64,000 nucleotides of DNA. Source: Conchocele bisecta (Eukaryota > Mollusca > Bivalvia > Lucinida > Thyasiridae). Position 1 is the first letter of the stretch. Every line of letters begins with the position of its first letter. The position numbers and the translations under genes are program-made. The notes under the pieces are model-generated. The model did no database searches and had not been told where the DNA came from. It was given only the letters and a program-made list of their open reading frames with translations. The DNA lies in the NCBI GenBank assembly GCA_029237695.1, contig CM055267.1:5106036-5170035 (forward strand), in the 5' to 3' direction. Shown here one piece after another: positions 43,262 through 56,700 of this stretch.

Positions 43262-44130
43262 TTCGTGATAGCCTAGTCCTATCGGATGGACGGGATCATC
43301 GGTCCCGTCATCGCCTTATCACTAGGTTATAATTAAATTATCACAAAATGTTACGGTGTTCCAGTCCAGTTTTTACAAAATGTTCCAGTCCATTTTACAA
43401 AATGCTCAGTAGCCGCGAAGTGCCCAGTGTAGTTTAGCGGATATTTCAGTGGTGATATTTAAATAGAGACCGCTTGATGAGACGCTACGATTTCTAAAAA
43501 TTGAAAAATTTATTAGGGCGAGGCTACCTACCATAGTTTGTAGCAGTGGTGTTGCAAAAGGATAGTGTTTTCACGTTGGGTTTTTATTCTCTTTGTCTAC
43601 CATACATGGGTTTATATGTATATGTTTTGGTCTGGCTTTAGGGCCAGTTTGACGCCTAAGTACTTGCTTGTTAGGATAACCTTAGTGCTTAGGGCGTTTT
43701 AATACTGTGTTCTCGATATGGACGAGTCTTGTGTCGTCATGAGACAATGTTTAGACTTTGAGTATATCTCAGTTGAGCTGTTGCATGTGAAGTGCCAGGG
43801 CTTCGTCTGTCAGCTGCAGCTATGCCATGAGTATTCTCCAGCGTGCTAACCAAGTATAGCAGGTTGGAGTCTACGAGTCAGTCTACGAGACTAGCGTGGT
43901 GGTGCTTGACTTTATCCACCCCTCATCTTCTATCGTAAGAAAAGGGGGGGGGGGGGGCGGATTGGGCGCCCTTATGATTCTATGGTGAGTCTATGTTATT
44001 ACAATATATGTAACACCCAAGTTTGTACCTAGGCCAAATATATTTGTCTGTTTCGAGGGTTTTAAAATCTGCCTTACCATTCCGGTCAAGTATGAGTAGT
44101 GAGAATTCCTCCCACCATCACTACGAATTC
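43262..44130. other. DIRS 3' untranslated region
   Basis: No coding sequence seen. It includes repeated ttttacaaaatgttccagtcc (43370-43400) and a 14-base G run near 43945. Confidence 0.5.
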
Positions 44131-44215
44131 TTGCAACCATTCAGGTTAGCATGAAGACATAAAAATAGAAAATTATTACTAATTTGTTTTTATTATTCAT
44201 ACTCACCTGAATGGT
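44131..44215 (-). repeat. DIRS internal complementary region (ICR)
   Basis: 44131-44166 is the complement of the element's left tip 34405-34440 (35 of 36), and 44167-44215 the complement of its right tip 44488-44538 (about 47 of 51, one 2 nt gap). An 85 nt block joining right tip to left tip is the hallmark of DIRS elements, in which it guides circularisation of the cDNA. Confidence 0.93.
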
Positions 44216-44340
44216 AAGGTAGACCCTCCTCCCGTACCCCGCATGATGGTTTCATCTTCTCTCTACTTTAGTTACTTCGGGCTGTTATTCTACTAGCAGT
44301 GTTATTTCCTGATGGAAATGAGTAACTACTTGAAGCTGGA

Positions 44341-44496
44341 TACCTAACAATAATAGAAGGGGTTTAAATAGCGGACTAGCCAACTGGCTGTGTGTAGAGC
44401 GGAATGGTCTATGGTTTGTTAATTGAGTGATTAGAGTAGGCAGATTTTTATTATTAGGACGATTTCATAGCAACCTAGTAGTTTGCAACCATTCAG
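44341..44496 (-). repeat. DIRS right inverted terminal repeat
   Basis: Complement of 34425-34580. Beyond it the right tip runs to about 44538. Confidence 0.92.
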
Positions 44497-44624
44497 GTGA
44501 GTATGAATAATAAAAACTAAAATTAGTAATAATTTTCCATTTTCGGAATGTTTTTTTTTTTTATTTTTCGAAAATTGTAATTTTTTATCGCCAATTGTTT
44601 ATTTTTATCCTATTGGTTATTCCC

Positions 44625-46226
44625 TTTTTTAGCTCACCTGAGCGAAGCTCATGTGAGCTATTGTTACCGCAATGTGTCCGTCGTCCGTCGTCCGTGAACA
44701 TTTTCAAACGTCTTCTCCTCGGTAACCATTGGGCCTATGGTCACCAAACTTCATGGTCATGGTCCTTAGGTAGGGGGATTACAAAATTGTTAAAATGACG
44801 TCATTACGTAATCCAAGATGGCCGCCGTCTAAAAATAGCACAAATTCTTAAAAAATCTTCTTCTCAAGAACCGCCAACCGGATTTCGACAAAACTTGGTA
44901 GGAATGATCGATGTACATTGCTCTTTCAAAGTTGTTAAAATGGTGACCCTGGGGTTAAAATTAAAAATGGGCGTGGCCCGTGGGGTCAAATTGGGGTCAA
45001 ATTTTATTTTTGACTGAATATGGTCATTTCATATATCAAATTGAAGGTATCAATGAGGCGATCACTCTGGTGCATTTTTTGTCGAAATCGGATTGTTATG
45101 TCGTCCAAGATGGCCGCCGAAAGGTCAAAAGGTCGTTCTTTTATTAGAGATTTCAAAATTCTTCTTCACATGAACCGCTTGGCCCATGGTAGCCAAACTT
45201 AAAAGTTATGGTCCATGTGTGAAGCCTTTTCAGATTTGTTAAAATGGAGGTCATCGCTAATCCAAGATGGCCGCCGTCTAAAAATAGCATAAATTCTTAA
45301 AAAATCTCTTCTCATGAACCGCTAGCCGGATTTCGACGAAACTTGGTAGGAATGATCGATGTACAATGCTCTTTGAAAGTTGTTAAAATGGTGACCCCGG
45401 GGTCAAAAATGGGCGTGGCCGTGGGGGGGTCAAATTTTATTTTTGACCGAATATGGTCATGTTATATATCAAATCGAAGGTATCAATGAGGCGATCACTC
45501 TGGTACATTTTTTGTACAAATCGGATTGTTATGTCATCCAAGATGGCCGCCGAAATGTCAAAAGGTCGTTCTTTTATTGGAGATTTCAAAGTTCTTCTTC
45601 ACATGAACCGCTTGGCCCATGGTAGCCAAACTTAAAAGTTATGGTCCATGGGTGAAGCCTTTTCAGATTTGTTAAAATGGAGGTCATCGCTAATCCAAGA
45701 TGGCCGCCGTCTAAAAATAACATAAATTCTTAAAAAATCTTCTTCTCATGAACCGCTAGCCGGATTTCGACGAAACTTGGTAGGAATGATCGATGTTACA
45801 TTGCTCTTTTGAAAGTTGTTAAAATGGTTGACCCCGGGGTCAAAAATGGGCGTGGCCCGTGGGGTCAAATTGGGGTCAAATTTTATTTTTGACTGAATAT
45901 GGTCATGTCATATATCAAATTGAAGGTATCAATGAGGCGATCACTCTGGTGCAATATTTGTCGGAATCGTATGATTATGTCATCCATGATGGCCACCAAA
46001 AGGTCCATTTATTCAAGATTTTTAACGTCTTTTTCTCAGGAACCACATGGCCGATGCTGGGTGAAGCATTTTCAGATTTTGTAAAATGAGAGTCATCGCT
46101 TAATCCAAGATGACCGCCATCTAAAAATAGCACAATTTTTTTAAAACACATGAACTCAATGTCACATTCTCCTCTGGTGTTCATGGAGTCAGGTGAGCGA
46201 ATTAGGGCCATCATGGCCCTCTTGTT
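44625..46226 (+). mobile_element. Pearl/HINE-like element, copy B
   Basis: Same family as 3774-5277 in opposite orientation: starts ttttttagctcacctgagc with gtccgtcgtccgtcgtccg, has three to four ~440 bp monomers, ends gggccatcatggccctcttgtt. It interrupts the inverted flank of the DIRS element (44609 and 46244), so it inserted after that arrangement formed. T runs lie at both borders. Confidence 0.85.
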
Positions 46227-46266
46227 TTTTTTGAAGTGGCAATTTTTTTATTTTCCCCAGCGGAAT

Positions 46267-47475
46267 CCCTGATACCCCCGCAACGAGTTGTAGAGGGTAT
46301 ACTGAAGTCAGGTTGTCCGTCCGTCCGTCACTAAACCTTAACACTCGGGTAAATGGCTTATAATTTATGTTTCCGTGCTCGGATTAGCTGCACGTTTTCC
46401 GCTGTATAGGCACTATTGGTATATTGCACTATATCACTACACCACATAGAAAACACCTGCAGGGTGTTGCATGCATACTTCACTATATTGTTATTGAGGG
46501 ACAATTCTATAATATGACACAAAAATATTACCATAAACTTACATAATAAAGTGTGTATTAGCAAATTTCTTAGGTCACTCTCCACGAAGTAGAAAGTAAA
46601 CAAATAACGCTTCAAATGCACATTTGGAAAGGTGGGTGGTTGGTCGGTCGAACGCGACGGCGTAAATTAATGGTAGGGATTCCTCCTTATAGGAATTCAT
46701 GATTTGCCTGGTTTGGCCCTCAGGTACGTTTTTATCTTCGGCTCTTTTATTACCTGGAGTTGAATTGGGTTATTGCCCATTATAAAAGTAGTAAGATTAT
46801 TACTGATCCTACTGCTTTTGAGAGGGGGCCAAGTGATTCTGGTGTGGCGAGGATCTGTCATCAGATCAGGATTATTCTGATTTCAGGGCTGAATATAGAT
46901 TTTTTATTATAAATATTCAGTGCTGTGACAAATCCACGTTCATGCCTTCCCCCACAAAACCCAGATAAAGGTCACATACTTGGTGCATTCGAAACCTTAA
47001 CTCTTGGGTATTCACTGTATTGCTTATAATTTGTGTTTCCTTGCTTGGATCTGCTTCATATTTCACACACACATTGCTCCAATGATCCTCTACTGCACTG
47101 TAACAAATCCACATTCGTTCCGCCCCCGCTAAGCCCAGGGTCAAGGTCACATACTTGGTGCATTAAAAACATTAATGCTTGGGTAAATAGCTTATACTTT
47201 CTGTCTCCATGTTCGGATCTGCTTCATGTTTCACACACGCATTGCTCTACCTCCCTGTGACAAATCCATGTTCATGCCGCCCCCGCTAAGCACAGGGCCA
47301 AGGTCACATACTTGGTGCATTCGAAACCTTAACTCTCGGGTTAATGGCTTATAATCTATGTTTCCTTGCTTGGATCTGCTTCATATTTCATACACGCATT
47401 GCTCTAATGGTCCTCTACAAATCCGCGTTTGTATCGCCCCTGATAAGCCCAGAGTCAAGGTCACAGACTTGGGCC
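46267..47475 (+). mobile_element. Pearl/HINE-like element, 3' truncated
   Basis: 5' fold tacccccgcaacgagttgtagaggg, then gtccgtccgtccgtc, then ~180 bp monomers (caaggtcacatacttggtgcattc, cttgcttggatctgcttcatatttcacac) at about 46920, 47105 and 47270. It is interrupted at 46385-46515 by the dispersed repeat shared with 7671-7850 and at 46660-46925 by a SINE-like repeat. No 3' terminus was found. Confidence 0.7.
46660..46925 (+). mobile_element. SINE-like repeat, copy 3
   Basis: Shares 'attcctccttataggaatt', 'gttgaattgggttattgccca', 'ccaagtgattctggtgtgg' and 'atcaggattattctgatttc' with the copy at 62470-62875; the tail is missing. Confidence 0.7.
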
Positions 47476-47741
47476 CATGCGGTTCGTATTTTGTAAGCCT
47501 CGCTTACTGACAAATCTAGTTCAGTTGAATTTCGAGATAATTGTACGAATGTCTAGTGTGTGGCTCTGGTTGTGTGTCATTGTCCCTGTAATATGTAGAC
47601 CGTGTCGCAGCGATAATACAACCAATATCAGAATTTTTCAATGTAAAATTAGTTTCTGTGAGTACTTACCTGTTATATGTTGCTATATAGCTTCTATTGG
47701 GCTACCCATTCCGAATACAATGTATTGACTCGCATTTAGTC

Positions 47742-50700
47742 CGCACAGACTTTCATAACCACAGACTTTCATAATCACAGACTTTCACAATCACAGAATT
47801 TCATAATCACAGAATTTCATAATCTCAGACTTTCATAATCACAGAATTTCAAAATCACAGAATTTCATAATCACAGACTTTCATAATCACAGACTTTCGT
47901 AACCACAGACTTTCATAACCACAGACTTTCATAATCACAGACTTTCACAATCACAGAATTTCATAATCACAGAATTTCATAAATCACAGAATTTCATAAT
48001 CACAGACTTTCATAATCACAGACGAGTTCTTAATCTCAGGACTTTCATAATCACAGAAATTCATTATCCAACATAATTTCATAAATCACAGATTTCACTA
48101 ATCACAGACTTTCATAATCACAATTCATAATCACGAATTTCATAAATCTCAGATTTCATCATCACAGATTTCATAATCAATAATTTTATACACAATCACA
48201 GAATTCAATAATACAGGGATCTTTCATATTCACATTTCTAATCAAGACTTTAATCACAGGAATTTCATACATCACAGACTTTAATCACAGAATTTCATGT
48301 AAATCAACTTTTCTAAATTTCCATAAATCAACAAGATTTCATAAATCACAGGAATTTCATAATCACGACTTTCATAAATCACTAGAATTCATAAATCACA
48401 GACGTTCATAATCACAGCACTTTCATAATCTCAGACTTTTCACATCACTTGATTTCATAAATCTTCAAACTCAGAAATTTCAAACAGGAATTTCATAAAT
48501 CAAACAATTTTCATAAATCACAGAATTTCCAATAATCTCAAACTTTCATAATCAACAGAAATTTCATAATACAGACTTTCATAATCATAAATACAGAAAT
48601 TAGAAACTTTCATAAATCACAGATTTTCTAAATCACACTTTCATAATACAGAATTTCATATATCACAGAAACTTTCATAATCACACAACAGAAACCTTTC
48701 ATAAATCACAGAATTTCATAATCACAGAATTTCATAAAATCAGAAACTTTCATAGAAATCACAGAATTTTTCATAATCTCCACTTTCATAATCACACGAA
48801 TTTCATAAAATCACAGGAAATTTCTAATCACAGACTTTCATATCACAGCTTCTTTCATAATCACAGACTTTCTCAATCACAAGAATTTCCATAATCAACA
48901 CTTTCATAATCACAGGAATTTCATAATCACAATTACATAATCACAGATGTTCATAATCACTTTATAATCACAGATTTCCTAAATCACAGAATTTATAATC
49001 ACAGACTTTATAATCACCCCAGGGAATCTCTATTTTCATAATCACAGAAACTTTCACAAATCACGAATTTCATATCTCAAAATCTTTCTTAATCACAGAA
49101 TTTTCAATAATCACAATTTATATCACAGTTTTATTTCATTATTTCTAATAACAGTTTCATAAATCACAGAATTTCATTATCTCAAATTTTCTTAATCACA
49201 GACTTTCATAATCACAGATTTCTAATTCACTCCAAACTTTCATAATCACAGAATTTCCATTAATCACAGAATTTCATAATCACAGACATTAATCACAGAT
49301 CATAATCACAGACTTTCATAATCACAGAAAAAAAAAATTCACAATCACAGAATTTCATAATCACAGAATTTTCATAAAATCCACAATTATTTCATGATCA
49401 CAGATTTCATAATCACAGAATGTCATAATCACAGAATTTCATAATATCAAAAATTTCACCTAATCACAGATTTTCATAAATCACAGATCATAATCACAGA
49501 CTTTCATAATCACAGAACTTTCATTTATAACACAGGACTTTCATAATCACAGAATTTAATAATACAGACTTTCACAATCACAGAATTTCATTAAATCACA
49601 GAATTTCATAATCACAGAGATTTCATAATTCACAGAAACTTTCATAATCACAGAATTTCTAATCCAATTTCAGACTTTCTTTAATCACAGAAGTTCATAA
49701 TCACAAATTCATAAATTTACAGAATTTCAATAATCACCGAACTTTCATAAATCACAGGAATTTCCATTTACAATTCAAAATTTCATTAAATCACAGAAGT
49801 TTCATAAATCACAGAATTTCATCAATAATCACAGGACTTTCATAATCACAGGGCTGTTCATTTTTTTTTTTTTTTTTAATTTTTTTTTTTTTTCACAGGA
49901 CAATTTCACAAATCACCAGTACTTTCATAAATTTATTCAAACTTTCATTAATCACGAATTTCATAATCACAATTTCTAATCACAGAATTCATAATCTTTC
50001 AAACTTTCATAATTCACAGAATTTTCATAAATCACAGGACTTTCATTAATTTCATTAAATTCACAAGGAAATTTTCATTATATAAGAATCTTCAATAACA
50101 CAGACTTTCATAATCACAGGAATTTTCATATTAATCACAGAACTTTCATAAATTTTAATCACACTTCTTTCATAAATCACACAGGCATTTTATAAATAAC
50201 GAAATTTCATAATCACAGGAATTTCACAATCACAGAATTTCATTAATCTCATAAAACTTTCATTAATCACAGAATTTCATAATCACGAATTTACATAATC
50301 AGCAAGACTATTTCCATTAATCTAAAAGGCTTTCAATAATCACAGAACTTTCATACCATTCACAGAATTTCATAATCACAGAAACTTTCATAATCACAGA
50401 ATTATTTATTTAATCACAAAGCTTTAACACAATCACAGAATTTTTTTGTTTTTTTTTTTTCATAAGTCTCAAACTTTCATTAATCCACAAGAATTTCATA
50501 ATACACAATTTCATTAAATCACAGGAACTTTACATAAATCCACAAAGGCTTTCATAATCACAGAACTTTCACCAATTAGAATTTCCTAATCTCTAACTTT
50601 CATAATCACAGAATTTTATAATCACAAATTTATAATGCACAGAATTTCAAATCTCAACTTTCATTAATCACAGAAGAATTTACATAATCACGAACTTTTC

Positions 50701-53700
50701 ACAATCACAGAACTTTCATAATCACAGAACTTTTCATAATTCCAACTAGAACTTTCATCAAAATCACAGAACTTTCATAATCACAGAATTTAATAAATTC
50801 ACAGAATTATATCAACTGACTTTCATTAATCACTGAAATTTCATAATTCAGACTTTCATTAATCACAGAATTTCAATAATTCCAATAATTTAATAAACAC
50901 AGAAATTTTCATAATCACAGAACTTTCATAATCCAACAGGAATTTCATAATCTCAAAACTTTTCATAATAACAAGAAATTTCTGATCACCAGAATTTCAT
51001 AATCACAGACTTTCATAATCACCAGACTTTCATAACTCACAAGACTTTCACCAATCACAGAAATAATTTCATAATCACCAGACTTTCACAATACAGAATT
51101 TACATATTCAAAGGAATTTCATAATCAAAGATTTTCATTATCACTGTCTTCATAATCACAGGTCTTTCATAACACTGACTGTAACTCTAGCACAGTAATT
51201 TAATAATTAACAGGTCTTTACTACTATCTCAGTATGTTCTTAATCCTCAGATTTCATAATTCATCTGATGTTATTGTTTCACAGACTTTCAGAATCACAG
51301 AATTAATAATCACAGAATGTCCATAATCAAAGACTTTCTCAATCACGAATTTTCATATATCACAGACTTTCCAATCACAGGAATTCATAATCACAGAATT
51401 TTCATAAATCACAAGAGAATTTCATATTCACAGGACTTTTCATAATCAAGTATTACATAATCTGATTTCTTAATCAACATAATTTCTAACACATAATTTC
51501 ATAAATCACAGATTTTCATAATCACAGACTTTCATAAATCACATTTTATAATCACAGACTTTCATAAATCACAGAATTTCATAAATCACAGATTTTCATA
51601 ATCACAGACTTTCTTAATCAAGAATTTTCATTATTACAGATTTTCATAACTGTAAGTCATAATCACAGGACTTCTCATAATCACTGATTTCCTAAATCAC
51701 AGACTTTCATAATTTATACATTAATCTCAGGACTTCAATATATCACAGAATTTCCATAATCACAGAATTCATAAAATCACTGACTTTCATAAATCACAGA
51801 ATTTCATAATAACAGAATTTCATAAATCACAGACATTTACATAATCACAGACCTTTCATTATCAGACTTTTCATTATTCACAGCTTTCATAATCACAGTA
51901 TTTCATATTCAAGACTTTCATAATCTCCGACTTTCATAATCACAGAATTTCATAATAAAAGGAATTTCATAATCACAGTATTCTTAATCACAGACTTTCC
52001 TTTAATTCACAGACTCGTCATAATCACAGATTTCCATAATCAACAGACTTTCATAATCGCAGAATTTTCATAACGCAGACTTTCATAATCACCTGACTTT
52101 CATAATCACAGAATTTCATAATAACAGGGACTTTTCATATTCAAAGATTTCATAATCTCAGAACTTTCATAATCACAGAATTTCTTAATCACAGAATTTA
52201 ATAAATCACAGAATTTAATAATACCAGACTTTCATAATACACAGACACTTCAAAATCACAGTACTCGTTTCATAATTCACAGCGAATTCTCATAATCTCT
52301 AGACTTTCAATAATCACGAGAATTTCATATCACAGAAATTTCATAAATCACCAGAATTTTCATAATCACAGACTTTCCATAATCAGCAGACATTCATCAT
52401 CACAGACTTTCATAATTCACAGACTTTCATAATCACAGAATTTCATAATCACAGACTGTCATAAATCGCGGATTTCATATTCGCAGACTTTCATAATCGC
52501 AGACTTTCATGAACATCGCAGACTGTCATAATCGCAGGACTTTCATAATCACTGAATTTTAATAATCCAGACTTTATAATCACAGAATTTCATAATCGCA
52601 GACTTTCATAATTCACGACTTTCATAATCACAGTATTTCATAATCACAGAATTTCATAATCACGACTTCATAATCGCAGAATTTCATAATCGGCAGACTT
52701 TCATTAATCGCAGACTTTCATAATCACAGGCTTCATATTCACAGAATTTCATTATCACAGACTTTCTAATCACAGAATTTCGATAATCTCAGACTTTTCA
52801 TAATCACCCTGAAATTTCATAATCACTGAAGTTCATAATTCACGAATTTCATAATCACAGATTCATAATTCACAGAATTTCATTAATCCTACGACTTTTC
52901 ATAATCACAGACTTTCCATAATCACAGAATTTCATTAATCACAGAATTTAATTATCACGGCTTTCATAATCACTGTACGTTTCATAATCACAGAATTTCA
53001 TAAATACAGAATTTCATATCACAGATTTCATAATCCAGGGGACTTTCATAATCACAGACGTATCATAATCACAGACTTTCATAATCACAGAATTTCTAAT
53101 CTCAGACTTTCATAATCACAGACTTTCATAATCACAGGAATTTCATAATCACGACTTTCATAATCACAGAATTTCATAATGACAAGACTTTTCATAATCA
53201 TAATTTCAAGAACTTTCATCAATCACAGATTTCATAATCGCAGACTTTCATAAAAATTCACAGACTTTCATAATCACAAGTCTTTCATAATCACAGAATT
53301 TCATAATTCACAGACTTTCAATAATCGCAGATTTTCTTAATCGCAGAAACTTATAATCGCAGACTTTCAATAATCAAAGATTTCATAATCACAGAATTTC
53401 AATAATCACAGATCTTTCTTAAACACAGAAATTTCATATCGCAGGAACTTTCATAATCACAGACTTTTCATAATCACAGAATTTCATAATCACAGAACTT
53501 TCATAATCGCCAGACTTTCATAATCGCAGATTTCTTTATAATCACAGATCTCTTTAATCCCCCCCCCCCCCCGAATCCAACGAATTCTTCTTCCTTCATC
53601 ACGCTAAGGCTTCTCTCCTCCCAATCCCCCCAGACTACCCCCCCCCCCCCCCCCCCCCGCCCCCCCCCCCACCCCCCCCCCCCCCCCCCCCCCCCCCCAA

Positions 53701-56700
53701 CCCCCCCCCCCCCGCTTTGCATAATCACCAGAATTTCAATCCCCCTTTACCCCATCCACAGAATTTCATAATACAGAATTTCATTTTCATAATTCACAGA
53801 ATTTCATAATCCACAGATTTTCATAATCACAGATTTTATAATTTTCCACAGGACTTTCTTAATCACAAGACTTTCAATAATTTCGCAGACTTTATAAATC
53901 ACAGAATTTCTAAATCCACAGAACTTTCATAATTCGCAGACTTTCATAATCCACAGAATTTCATAATTTCGCAGACTTTCATAATTCACATGACTTTTCA
54001 TAATCACAGAATTTCATAAATCACAGACTTTATAATCGCCAGACTTTCCATAATCACAGAAATTTCATAATCTCAGAACTTTCATTAATTCACCAGACTG
54101 TTCATAATCCCACAGAAATTTCATAATCACAGACTTTCATATTCTTCCGACTTTCTAATCACAGATTTCATAATCACAGAATTCATAAAATCAAGAATTT
54201 CGTAATCACAGACTTTATAATCACAGAATTTCATAATCACAGATTTACAATCATCAAACAATTTCATAATCACAGACTTTCATAATCACAGAATTTCATA
54301 ATCACAGTCACATTTCATAATCACAGACTTTCATAATCACAGTAACTTTCATAATCACAGAACTTTCATAATTTTAATCACAGAATTTCATAATCACAGA
54401 TTTCATAATCACAGACTTTCATAATCACAGAATTTCATATCACAGACTTCATAAATTTCACACGATTTCATAATCACAGAAATTTCATAAATCACAGAAT
54501 TTCATATCACAGACTTTCATAATCACAGATTTCATAATCACAGATTTCAATTTCATAATCACAGAATTTCATATCACAGGAATTTCTAATCACGACTTTC
54601 AATAATCACAGAATTTCATAATCACAGACTTTCATAATCACAGACTCTAATCAACAGAATTTCATAAATCACAGAATTTCATAATCACAGACTTTCATAA
54701 TCACAGAATTTCATAATCACAAAATTTCATCACAGAATTTCATAATCACAGAATCAATTTCATAATCACAGATTTCTAATCACAGAAATTTCAATAATCA
54801 CAGAACATAATCATAATCACAGAATTTCATAATCACAGAATTTCATAATCACAATTTGAACACATTTAAAATCACAGACTTTCATATATAATCAGAATTT
54901 CATAATCACAGACTTTCATAATCACGAATTTCATAATCACGACTTTCATAATCACAACACTTTCATAATCACAGAATTTCAATCACAGACTTTCATAATC
55001 AGATTTCATAATCACAGACTTTCTAATACGAATTTCATAATCACTTTCTAATTTCATAATCACAGATTCATAATCAGAATTTTATAATCAGACTTTCATA
55101 ATCACAGAATTTCATAATCACCGACTTTCATAAATCACAGATTTCATAATCACAGATTTCATAATCACAGAATTTCATAATCACAGAATTTCATAATCAC
55201 AGAACTTCATAATCACAGACTTTCATAAATCACAGAATTCATAATCACAGATTTCATATCACAGACTTTCATAATCAGAATTTCATAATCACAGACTTTC
55301 ATAATCACAGACTTTCATAATCACAGACTTTCATAATCACAGATTTCATAATCATTTCATAAATCACAGAATTTCATAATCACAATTTCATAATCACAGA
55401 ATTTCATAATCTCAAACTTTCATAATCACAGAATTTCATAATCACAGAATTTCATAATCACAGACTTTCATAATCACAGATTTCATAATCACAGACTTTC
55501 ACAATCACAGAATTTCATAATCACAGACTTTCATAATCACAGAATTTCATAATCACGAATTTCTAATCACAGAAATTTCATATCACAGAACTTTCATAAT
55601 CACAGAACTTTCATAATCACAGACTTTCACAATCACAGAATTTCATAATCACAGAATTTCATAAATCACAGAATTTCATAATCACAGACTTTCATAATCA
55701 CAGACTTTCATAATCACAGACTTTCATAATCACAGAATTCATATCTGACTCAGATCACATAATTTCATAATCACAAATTTCATAATCACAGAATTTCATA
55801 ATCACAGACTTTCATAATCACAATTTCATAATCACAGACTTTCATAATCACAGATTTCATAATCACAGAATTTCATAATCACAGACTTTCATTATCACAG
55901 ACTTTCATAATCACAGAATTTCATAAATCACAGAATTTCATAAATCACAGAATTTCATAATCACAGACTTTCATAATCACAGAATTTCATAAATCACAGA
56001 CTTTCATAAATTTCATTAACATAAATCACAGAATTTCATAATCACAGAATTTATAATCACAGACTTTCATAAATCACAGATTTCATAATCACAGAATTTC
56101 ATAAATCACAGAATTTTCATAATCACAGACTTTCATAATCGGACTTTCTAACACAGAATTTCATAATCACAGACTTTCATAATCACAGACTTTCATAATC
56201 GCAGACTTTCATAATCACAGACTTTCATAATCACAGAATTTCATAATCACAGAATTTCATAATCACAGACTTTCATAATCACAGAATTTCATAATCACAG
56301 AATTTCATAATCACAGACATTTTCATAATCACAGAATTTCATAATCACAGACTTTCATAATCACAGAATTTCATAATCACAGAATTTCATAATCACAGAC
56401 TTTCATAATCACAGAATTTCACTTTCATAATCACAGAATTTCATAATCACAGAACTTTCAGATAATCACAGACTTTCATAATCACAGAATTTCATAATCT
56501 CAGACTAATCAGGGACATAATCACAGAATTTCATAATCACAGAATTTCATAAATCACAAGAACTTTCATATCACAGACTTTCATAATCACAGATTTCATA
56601 ATCACAGAATTTCATAAATCACGAATTTCATAATCACATTTGGACTTTCATAATCACAGACTTTCATAATCACAGATTTCATAATCTCAGGACTTTCAGC

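Larger units (their letters stand above)
34405..44538 (+). mobile_element. DIRS-type retroelement, disrupted
   Basis: A plus-strand DIRS-like element with inverted terminal repeats (34425-34580 and 44341-44496), an internal complementary region (44131-44215), Gag, RT/RNase H and tyrosine recombinase remnants in the usual order. DIRS elements replicate through a circular intermediate and integrate by recombinase, which explains the absence of LTRs and target duplications. All three genes are broken, and a 3.3 kb insertion splits Gag. Without insertions it would be near 6 kb. Confidence 0.9.

Noticed and set aside
34405..44538. LTR retrotransposon
   Set aside because: The ends are inverted, not direct; there is an internal complementary region and a tyrosine recombinase rather than an integrase.
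47477..47728. 83-residue ORF before the satellite
   Set aside because: Looks mildly signal-peptide-like, but there is no family match, no splice sites, and it lies between repeats.
53501..53728. Gly-rich minus-strand ORF
   Set aside because: Produced by the poly-C blocks, themselves probably artefacts.
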